64,000 bases of DNA, taken from contig DAHUYF010000158.1 in assembly GCA_027315365.1 (NCBI GenBank), forward strand, positions 62,001 to 126,000. Direction: 5' to 3'. This document shows, piece after piece, positions 57,742 through 64,000 of the stretch. A program made the position numbers and the translations under genes. Below the pieces are notes generated by a model. The model had not been told where the DNA came from. It ran no database searches and saw only the letters and a list, made by a program, of their open reading frames with translations. Source of the stretch: Rhodospirillales bacterium. GTDB taxonomy: Bacteria; Pseudomonadota; Alphaproteobacteria; ATCC43930; CGMCC-115725. The stretch's first letter is position 1. Every line of letters begins with the position of its first letter.

Positions 57742-58917
57742 ATGACTAGGCAATCCGAGTACAGGGGCCGCCGAGCCCCCTCCGAAATTTTGCGAATTCT
57801 TTGCCTTTGCCTCAGCGCGCGCCAGGGCTCCGGGACGCAAGACCGCTTGCGCGATATGCTGAGGGATGGTGTCGATTGGGTTGGGCTTGCCGCGCTCGGC
57901 AATGCCCATCTCGTGGCCCCCGCCCTGTGGATCGCCCTCGAGACGAAAGGATTGCTGCCGGACGTTCCCAGCGATTTCCGCGACTATCTTGCCGCGATCC
58001 ACCGCGCGAACGCGATACGCACCGATGCCATGCGTCGCCAGGCCTGTGCTGTCGTCGCGGCGCTCAACGTCTGCGGCATCGTGCCCGTGATCCTCAAAGG
58101 CGGCGCCCGGCTGTTCGAGCCGGGTCCCAGGGACGGCTACGCGCGCATGATGGCCGACATCGACCTTCTCGTGGAGTTGCCGCGCCTGGACGAGGCGCTC
58201 GCGACGCTCCGTCGCCTCGATTATGAGATCGTGGACGTGCCACGCAGCCGCCGGAGTCATGCAACGACGCTGCGGCGCTCCGGCGAGTTGGCCGCCATCG
58301 ACCTTCACCACGACATCGGGCCGCAGCGCGATTTCATCCCCCTTGCGCGCGCCATCGCCGACGCCGTACCCGTAACCCTCGAAGACTGCCGTCTGCGTAT
58401 TCCCTCGCCGACGCACCGCGCCATGCACGTCTTCTTTCATTCTCAGATCCATGATCGCGGACACGCGGGCGGCGTCGTCCCGCTGCGCCATCTCGAGGAA
58501 TTCGCCGGCATCGTCGCTCGGCATGCGGAAACGGTCGATTGGGCGGCCATCGATCGCGCGTGCGATCGCCTGCGGTTGAGCGGCGAATGGGATGCGTGGC
58601 TCTATCTGGCGGCGCGCTGCCTTGGCGTGGTGGCGGCCACGCCGGTGCGCCGGCCTCGACGCGCGTGGCTACACTACCAGCGGTGTCTCTTCCAGCTGGA
58701 CCATGGCTGGGTCTCTGTCGTGCTGAGCGCCGGGCTCGCCGCGACCGAGCCGCTGTCCTACGCAAATATCGACTACAAATATGGTTGCGGCGCGCGCAGG
58801 CTCGGCCTGTTCCGCGCGCGCGTCGCGGAGACGTTGAGCCTTTGCGGCAAGTACCGTCATCGCATCCCCCAGCGGCTCGCCGCCGCGATCCGGGATGCGG
58901 GTGAGGGAGCGTCCTAG
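57742..58917 (+). CDS. Nucleotidyltransferase-family protein (NTP_transf_5 type)
   Basis: 391 aa from ATG 57742 (MTRQSEYRGRRAPSEIL); ATG 57703 is possible, and neither has a strong RBS. Family features are a Lys/Gly segment VPVILKGGARLFEPGPRDGY followed by the acidic pair in RMMADIDLLVELPRLDEA, then an Ile-Asp-Leu-His motif (ELAAIDLHHDIGP) and HVFFHSQIHDRGHAGG. The family is a minimal nucleotidyltransferase often encoded with HPr-kinase-like proteins in lasso-peptide or exopolysaccharide loci. It starts such a pair here, 2 bases before the next gene. Substrate unknown. Confidence 0.85.
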   Translation: MTRQSEYRGRRAPSEILRILCLCLSARQGSGTQDRLRDMLRDGVDWVGLAALGNAHLVAPALWIALETKGLLPDVPSDFRDYLAAIHRANAIRTDAMRRQACAVVAALNVCGIVPVILKGGARLFEPGPRDGYARMMADIDLLVELPRLDEALATLRRLDYEIVDVPRSRRSHATTLRRSGELAAIDLHHDIGPQRDFIPLARAIADAVPVTLEDCRLRIPSPTHRAMHVFFHSQIHDRGHAGGVVPLRHLEEFAGIVARHAETVDWAAIDRACDRLRLSGEWDAWLYLAARCLGVVAATPVRRPRRAWLHYQRCLFQLDHGWVSVVLSAGLAATEPLSYANIDYKYGCGARRLGLFRARVAETLSLCGKYRHRIPQRLAAAIRDAGEGAS

Positions 58918-58919
58918 GC

Positions 58920-60149
58920 GTGGGCAGGGGAGGGGGCCATGGCGGGCGCCTCGTGCCGGCCGAAGGCGTTCATCTCAGGCTTCTGGACGATGAAGGGTTG
59001 CTGTTCGAGCCGCGCAGCGGGACGGCTTATTTCCTCAACACGGCCGCGACCTTGATCTGGTGCCGGATCGAAGGCGAGAACAGCGTTTCTCCAGGGCGCC
59101 AAGCGGTCGCCGCGGCGAGGAAAGCAGACCGACCGGCCAAGCGTGACCGGGATATCATCTCGCAATGGCAGGCCCTCGGGTTGTTGGTCGAGCCGGGCGC
59201 CCCGCCACCTCCGGTGACATCAGCCGCGCGGAAGACGCCACCGCCGCGCGCCGGAAGGCCCGCGCCGTCGGTCGGGCCCGAGGTCGTCAGACGCCATTAT
59301 GCTCTACTCGACACCGATATCGCTCTCTCCTTCGCCGACACCGCGCTGGACGAGCTCGTCCATCCGACCTTGGCGCATCTTGAGCGCGCCACTCCGGTTG
59401 GGGACCCTCTGGTGATTACAATCGACCGTCATGGCGGCCGCTTTCGGCTGATCGAGGGCGGTGGGCTGGTGGATGCCTGCCGCAGACCGAGCGAGGTCGC
59501 GCCGCTGGTCAAATTGCACGTGGCGCGTCTGGCCGTCGATCGATATCCTCACCGGTTGGCCGTCCATGCCGGCGCCCTCGCGACCCCAGCAGGTTGCCTC
59601 TTGATGCCGGCAGCGGCCGGCAGCGGCAAGTCCGTCCTGACGGCGGCGTTGATGGCAGGCGGTTGGAAATACCTTTCCGACGATACTGCGCTGCTGGAGG
59701 ACAGGGACTTCGCGGTCGAGGGCGTCTGTTACAGTCTCACGATCAAGCAAGGCGGCTGGGATGTCGTGTCGCGGCTGCTCCCGGAGCTGCCGCGGCTGCC
59801 GGTGCACATCCGGCCCGACCGTCAGCGCGTGCGATACCTGCCCCCCATCATGCGCCAAGCCGACAGCCGGCCGGACGAGCGCAAGGTGCGCTGGATCGTG
59901 TCTCCGCGGTTTGCCAGCTCCGGCCCGCCGGCGGCACTGAAGCGGCTTGGGCGCGCCGAGGCGCTCCGGCTCGTTCTGGCGAATTGCGGCTGGGTGCGAC
60001 CGCTCGACTTGGAAACGATCGATCGGACGATCGCGTGGCTTGACGCCGTCGAGAGCTATGACCTGGTCTATTCGAGCCTTAGCGCCGCGGTTGAAGCGAT
60101 CGAAGCGATGACGATGAAGCCGCAGGCGGGAGCGGGGCGCGGCTTATGA
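58920..60149 (+). CDS. Fusion of a PqqD-like domain and an HPr-kinase-like domain
   Basis: 409 aa from GTG 58920. Residues about 10-95 resemble PqqD/RRE peptide-binding domains (VHLRLLDDEGLLFEPRSGTA, YFLNTAATLIWCRIEG), as found alone in HprK-rel systems. A Pro-rich linker (95-118) leads to an HprK-like kinase domain: RLAVHAGALATPAGCLLMP, the P-loop AAAGSGKS at 231-238, and Asp254-Asp255 in YLSDDTAL. HprK-family kinases in lasso-peptide clusters phosphorylate precursor peptides. No canonical HPr is nearby. The fused arrangement, with the recognition domain on the kinase, suggests it binds and phosphorylates a peptide. Its end overlaps the convergent autokinase gene by 6 bases. Confidence 0.82.
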   Translation: MGRGGGHGGRLVPAEGVHLRLLDDEGLLFEPRSGTAYFLNTAATLIWCRIEGENSVSPGRQAVAAARKADRPAKRDRDIISQWQALGLLVEPGAPPPPVTSAARKTPPPRAGRPAPSVGPEVVRRHYALLDTDIALSFADTALDELVHPTLAHLERATPVGDPLVITIDRHGGRFRLIEGGGLVDACRRPSEVAPLVKLHVARLAVDRYPHRLAVHAGALATPAGCLLMPAAAGSGKSVLTAALMAGGWKYLSDDTALLEDRDFAVEGVCYSLTIKQGGWDVVSRLLPELPRLPVHIRPDRQRVRYLPPIMRQADSRPDERKVRWIVSPRFASSGPPAALKRLGRAEALRLVLANCGWVRPLDLETIDRTIAWLDAVESYDLVYSSLSAAVEAIEAMTMKPQAGAGRGL

Positions 60150-62453
60150 GCCCACCGAGATTTCGGGTTCGGTATAATCGCTGTAATAGTGATAACGAAC
60201 GGAATCCCCATAGCCGTACCGCGCATGCTGTCGCGGATTGACGCGGGTGATGACGGCGCCGACGACAGTGGCGCCATCGGCCCGCAGCATCCGCAGGCCC
60301 TGCATGACCGATTTGCGCGGCGACGCCTCCCAGCGCACGAGAAACAGGGTGGCGTCGACGATGTGGGAAAGAACGAGCGCATCGGAGACGACGAGAACCG
60401 GCGGCGCGTCCAGGACGACGAGGTCGTAGCGCGCACGCATGGCCTGGAGAAAGGCTTGCATGCGCTGCGAGCCCAGGACGTCCTGGGGGTTGGCGGTCCC
60501 CACCTTCGCAGGAACGACGTCAATGCCGGATTCGTTGTCCCGCGTGATGAGAGTCTCCGGCTCCGCGCCGTCGAATAGATCGAGGAGCGTATGCTCCAGG
60601 CCGCAGCCGGTAAGCCTGGCGATCCCGGGCCGGCGCAGATCGCAGTCGACGACCAGTGCTTTGCCGCCCGAGCGTGCGACCGAGCGCGCCAGCGACAGGG
60701 ACAGCACGGTCTTGCCCTCGCCGGGCAGTGAAGATGTCACCAGCACCAGCTTCGGCGGATGATCTATGTTGGTATATCGAAACGCGGTGCGCACGGCGCG
60801 CACCGCCTCGGAATAAAGCGCCTTCGGCTCTTCTACGATCAACCTCTGCGGCGGGGCCGCGCCGCGCACGTCCGGCACCAGCCCTAGAGTCCGCAGGCCG
60901 AGCACCTGCTCGACCTGATCGCCGCCGCGGAAGCCGTTGTCGAGGCGCTCGAGAGCAAAGGCGAGGACAAGGCCGATGAAAAACGACACGACGACCGCCA
61001 TGCTCATCAGCATCGGCTTGTTGGGGTAGGACGGGCCACCCGGCGGGATGGCCGGGGCGACGAGACGGGCGTCGGGTTGCTGGAGGTCCTCTTGGGCGTT
61101 GGTCTGCTTGAACTTCGACAGGAAGCTTTCGTAAAGGACCTTGTTGGCCTGCGCCTGGCGTTCCAGCTCTCGCGCCTCGATGCTCGCCTGGTCCTGCTGC
61201 TCCGTCGAGTGTTGCAACCCGCCCAAGGCGGTGCGCAGCGCGGCCTCGCGAGCCCGTGCCACCGCGACTTCCGATGCCAGTTCCGCCATGGCCTTGTCGG
61301 TCTCCTGCTGCATCTTGCGGGCGACGTCCTGGATCTCGGCGCGCAAATTCACCATGGTCGGATGCGCCGGCTTGTAGCGCGTCATCAGCTCGGCCTGGCG
61401 CTGCATCAGCTCCGCCTCCTGCTCGCGCAGCTTCTGCAACAGCGGCGAGCTCAGCCCGGCGCCTGACCCCGCTCCGCCCTGTTTCACCTGCTCCTGAACC
61501 GCCTTGAGGCTCGCCTCCTTTTGTGCGCGGTCCCCTGCGGCGACCGCAAGTTGCGCGTTGAGTTCGGTCAACTGCTGCGCCGTGACCGTGCTGCCGCGCG
61601 TCTCCGTGATGTTGTGCTGCTCCTTGAAGAGCTGCACGGCGTTCTCGGAGTCCCGCAGCTTGTCGCGCAGCTCCGTCAGATGCTCGTTGAGCCAGGCGCT
61701 GGTGCGGCGCACCGCGTCGTACTTCAGCTCGAGCTGATTGAGCAGGTAGGTATTGGCATAGGCGTTGGCGATCTTTGCGGCGAGGTCCGCCGATTCCGCC
61801 TGGGCGTGGATGCGCAGGAGGTAGGAACGGCCGTTGGTGGAGACCGAGACATGCCCCATGAGGGACGAGGCGATAGCGCTGTAGGGGTCATTCTCGTCCG
61901 CCGTCGCGATCGGGGCGTGCAGCGGCCGACCGAAAAGGAGCCGCCGCAGCCCGGACATGGCGAAATCCAGCGGATGTCTCAAATAGTCGCCAAAACCGAC
62001 CGGGCGCAGGCTCGGATTGAATTCCGGCTCCCTCTCGAGGCGAAGCTCCCTGGCGACTTTTTCGGAGAGCGGATAGGATCGCAGCAGGTCCATTTCGCTC
62101 TGCACCACGGCGCCGTCGACCTCGAGGCCGGACATCATGTCCTCAAGGCCGAGCCGCACATGCCGTGTGTCCAGCATCACCCAGGCTTCGGCGCTGTAGC
62201 GCGGAACGAGTTGGGATACGTAGACCGCGGCCAGCGCCGTGATGACCACGACGCAACCGACGATCACCGGGAACCGGCGGCGCAGAACACCGAGCATCTC
62301 GCGGATGTCGATAACTTCCGGGTCGCCCTGCGCCTGGCGCCGCCCGGCTTGCGAATGCTTCTCAGATAGTCGATGGAGAGTATCCTCGCGCCGATTGTCG
62401 GGGCGCAGCGACGGGCGGTGATGCTCGACCTCCGCTTTCTCGCTCATAGCCAC
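60144..62453 (-). CDS. Polysaccharide co-polymerase/tyrosine autokinase (Wzz-BY-kinase)
   Basis: 769 aa from GTG 62453, preceded by AAGGGA (ATG 62447 is the alternative). A Wzz domain with two membrane helices (about 60-80 and 480-500) surrounds a long coiled coil (about 190-420) rich in Gln, Glu and Ala. The cytoplasmic kinase has Walker A SSLPGEGKTVLSLSLARSVA, Walker A' LVVDCDLRRP and Walker B DLVVLDAPPVLVV. The C-terminal 25 residues hold six Tyr in a cluster (RYGYGDSVRYHYYSDY), the autophosphorylation tail. It controls chain length in exopolysaccharide export, most likely together with the WcaJ-type transferase at 12.7 kb. Confidence 0.93.
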   Translation of the reverse strand: MAMSEKAEVEHHRPSLRPDNRREDTLHRLSEKHSQAGRRQAQGDPEVIDIREMLGVLRRRFPVIVGCVVVITALAAVYVSQLVPRYSAEAWVMLDTRHVRLGLEDMMSGLEVDGAVVQSEMDLLRSYPLSEKVARELRLEREPEFNPSLRPVGFGDYLRHPLDFAMSGLRRLLFGRPLHAPIATADENDPYSAIASSLMGHVSVSTNGRSYLLRIHAQAESADLAAKIANAYANTYLLNQLELKYDAVRRTSAWLNEHLTELRDKLRDSENAVQLFKEQHNITETRGSTVTAQQLTELNAQLAVAAGDRAQKEASLKAVQEQVKQGGAGSGAGLSSPLLQKLREQEAELMQRQAELMTRYKPAHPTMVNLRAEIQDVARKMQQETDKAMAELASEVAVARAREAALRTALGGLQHSTEQQDQASIEARELERQAQANKVLYESFLSKFKQTNAQEDLQQPDARLVAPAIPPGGPSYPNKPMLMSMAVVVSFFIGLVLAFALERLDNGFRGGDQVEQVLGLRTLGLVPDVRGAAPPQRLIVEEPKALYSEAVRAVRTAFRYTNIDHPPKLVLVTSSLPGEGKTVLSLSLARSVARSGGKALVVDCDLRRPGIARLTGCGLEHTLLDLFDGAEPETLITRDNESGIDVVPAKVGTANPQDVLGSQRMQAFLQAMRARYDLVVLDAPPVLVVSDALVLSHIVDATLFLVRWEASPRKSVMQGLRMLRADGATVVGAVITRVNPRQHARYGYGDSVRYHYYSDYTEPEISVGS

Positions 62454-62671
62454 GAGGTCCCTTTCATCTCGGCCGCTCTATCCTTCATCTCCGCGCTTGG
62501 ACGGCACCCCCGCCTCCATGCCAGGCGGTCGGGTCGACAAGACGGCCGGGGCAGAAATCGAACGCTCCCGCGCCTCCCGGATGCTCGCCCTGCTGGGGCG
62601 CATTCTCTCGCACATTGCTTTCCCAAGACTTGCGCTGGACCGTCAGGTGGGGATCAAATTCATGTCGGACC

Positions 62672-62917
62672 TCACCATCCCTTCCCATTCCCCCAGCCGT
62701 CGCCACCGTCTCCTCCTCCCCAGCAATCGTCGTCTCGGCAGTGATGGTGGTTGTGGTGATGCCCTCCGGATTGCCAGCTATCCGCCGAGGCAGGTGCGCT
62801 GAGCACGGCGGTTATCAGCGGCGGCGTCGCCACTGCGAAGCGGCCGAATTTCCGCAGAAATTCGCGGCGCTCCCGCTGCGCTTGGTCGGAAAGGGCTGGT
62901 CGCCTGCTGCGCTTCAT
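62672..62917 (-). CDS. Small Tat-type protein with His/Gly-rich tail, 81 aa
   Basis: ATG 62917, 81 aa. A twin-arginine-like leader is visible: RERREFLRKFGRFAV, then a hydrophobic stretch ending ITAVLSAPASADS, cleaved near residue 46. The mature peptide is only about 36 residues and highly unusual: GGHHHNHHHC, RDDDC, then GGGDGGDGWGNGKGW. Two Cys and six His suggest metal binding. I do not know the family, though short Tat-signal proteins of this sort can accompany HPr-rel/PqqD-type systems. It lies 218 bases upstream of the autokinase gene on the same strand, so it may be in the same operon; the RBS is weak. Confidence 0.55.
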   Translation of the reverse strand: MKRSRRPALSDQAQRERREFLRKFGRFAVATPPLITAVLSAPASADSWQSGGHHHNHHHCRDDDCWGGGDGGDGWGNGKGW

Positions 62918-63765
62918 GACCAGTGCACACCAACGCAAAATGCAACTCCACAACCAGCGAAGAGCCACCGTTCCGCCCCGCGCTGGCGGCTAAACATCGA
63001 ATGTAACGGGCGAAATGCACTTGAGGAGAGTGTTCCATGCCCCATACTCGCCGGCAATGGGTCGCTTTTCCGCCGCAGGATGTCAATTGAAATTTCGGAT
63101 GGCGCTTTCACCGCTAACGGCGCCACCACCCGATGAGCACGCGGCGCCTCCGCGGTGCAAATGGGCTGGCTCTCGTCGGCGAGCACGGCCGGCGATCGTC
63201 GGCCGGCAGCGATCGACAACATTTTCCGACGCTGCATTGGTGAACTCGGCAACGGCCACTCCATCAAACTATCGTCGGCTCTTAACGACCGTCAGCTCAA
63301 GTCATTTTGCATTAAAAAAGTGGAGAATTTACTTAAATTTTTCCGAAACCAATGCGATCATTACGTCCTTGCCATAAGAGTCTGCGGCTGAACGCATGAG
63401 GATTTACCCTACTTTTGGTCGGTCTCGCTATTGGCCGAAAGATGTAAAGCCTGCCTACCAAAGCGGGGTCATCCGCCGTCGCGAGTCCCAGAATGCGACC
63501 ATGAAGGGGGCGCTTCAGAGAGGGACGCCCGTCCCGGTCCGAGCGCGAGATGTAAGTATTTCCGACCCGACCGCCAATAGAACGGTCACGAAAACGTGAA
63601 GGGCAATTCTGACGGGGAGCGTCCGAATACCGGAATGGTAACCATTATTCAGCCTGCCGAGCGACATCCAACGCCGGTCGCGGGCAACGCGCTACGGAGT
63701 CGCGCCGGATGCTCGTCGCGGCTTGCGACCGCGCTCGCGTCGCGATCATTGCCGCGCGCCTCGGC
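62918..63765. other. 848-base gene-poor stretch with an AT-rich core
   Basis: I see no convincing gene on either strand. Bases about 63280-63365 are strongly AT-rich (for example CATTAAAAAAGTGGAG, ATTTACTTAAATTTTTCC), unlike the rest of the window, and could be a promoter region for the small Tat-type gene and the autokinase on the minus strand, or a remnant of acquired DNA. Short open frames here lack RBS and sequence character. Confidence 0.45.
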
Positions 63766-64000
63766 TCAGGCGCCGCTGGCCTTTTGCTGAAGCTGCTCGG
63801 TCAGCGCCGAGATGCGGCCGTCGTGCTGCTCGATGACCGAGGAAAACTCCTGGCGATAGGTCACCGCCTGGCTGATGCCTTCGATGCTGACATCGGTGAT
63901 CTTGTAGCCGTTGCCGCTCTTGTTCACCTGCCACACCACCTTGGCCGGCGCCTGCCCGCCGGCACGGTCGATCTCGGTCGTGACCATCGCCGTGTTGCCT
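63766..64000 (-). CDS. MlaC/Ttg2D-family phospholipid-binding protein, 5' end outside window
   Basis: Only the last 77 residues are visible; the frame remains open to the window edge (GNTAMVTTEIDRAGGQA). The segment VVWQVNKSGNGYKITDVSIEG followed by ISQAVTYRQEFSSVIEQHDG is characteristic of the C-terminus of MlaC, the periplasmic carrier that moves phospholipids between the outer-membrane MlaA complex and the inner-membrane MlaFEDB transporter. The gene ends with TGA at 63766. Partner genes, if present, lie beyond the right end. Confidence 0.82.
   Translation of the reverse strand, partial: GNTAMVTTEIDRAGGQAPAKVVWQVNKSGNGYKITDVSIEGISQAVTYRQEFSSVIEQHDGRISALTEQLQQKASGA

Noticed and set aside
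62615-63136. 173-codon plus-strand frame covering the small Tat-type gene
   Set aside because: The minus strand has a Tat leader and His-rich tail consistent with a real product; the plus frame has no signal, domain or RBS.

Overview
The window is high-GC DNA with dense, tightly packed genes, many joined by ATGA/GTGA/TGATG stop-start overlaps. Gene content (Ln-type PQQ alcohol dehydrogenases, pqq genes, acyclic-terpene utilisation genes, AMACR-type lipid genes, LLM flavin enzymes, CBS/USP/nitroreductase stress genes with FNR-type boxes, MlaC) points to a metabolically versatile, aerobic or facultatively microaerobic soil/water alphaproteobacterium. The genus cannot be fixed from the sequence alone. 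I saw no rRNA, tRNA, CRISPR, transposase or phage genes.

Layout. 1-1.0 kb: 3' part of an alpha/beta hydrolase and a small hypothetical gene. 1.2-6.6 kb: a stress island (VOC enzyme, APH/AAA fusion kinase, tandem USP, receiver-only regulator, CBS-BON protein, nitroreductase, small helical protein) with two Crp/FNR-type boxes in the divergent promoter region. 6.6-10.5 kb: a TetR-headed operon with a ferritin-like protein, an SDR and an LLM flavin oxidoreductase. 10.5-14.1 kb: OmpA-type porin, DMT exporter, exopolysaccharide-initiating sugar transferase. 14.4-17.9 kb: cupredoxin and PQQ alcohol dehydrogenase pair, then two small secreted proteins.

17.9-26.1 kb: a module resembling eukaryotic branched-chain beta-oxidation (alpha-methylacyl-CoA racemase, MFE2-like SDR and MaoC hydratase, HMG-CoA-synthase-like protein with a DUF35 tail, SCP2-type thiolase), followed by a haloacetate-dehalogenase-like hydrolase and a secreted esterase. 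26.2-35.5 kb: an acyclic terpene utilisation (atu) type operon with a divergent TetR gene and a perfect palindromic operator between -35 and -10. Together these two modules could oxidise methyl-branched isoprenoid acids. 35.7-38.5 kb: XRE regulator, cytochrome c, chemoreceptor.

38.6-53.2 kb: a periplasmic alcohol/aldehyde oxidation island. pqqA-C-D-E lies on the minus strand. Diverging from it on the plus strand are a two-subunit molybdenum hydroxylase, a second PQQ alcohol dehydrogenase, cytochrome c, an XoxJ-like binding protein, a nitrate/taurine-type ABC importer, pqqB, a sorbosone-dehydrogenase-like protein and a NUDIX hydrolase. Both PQQ dehydrogenases carry the extra Asp typical of lanthanide-dependent enzymes. 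53.2-57.0 kb: an OsmU/Yeh-type osmoprotectant importer, then a lipoprotein.

57.7-62.9 kb: an unusual group consisting of a nucleotidyltransferase, a PqqD-like/HPr-kinase-like fusion, a Wzz-type tyrosine autokinase and a very small Tat-type protein with a His/Gly-rich tail. This is the best candidate for an undescribed system. The window ends in the 3' part of an mlaC-like gene.
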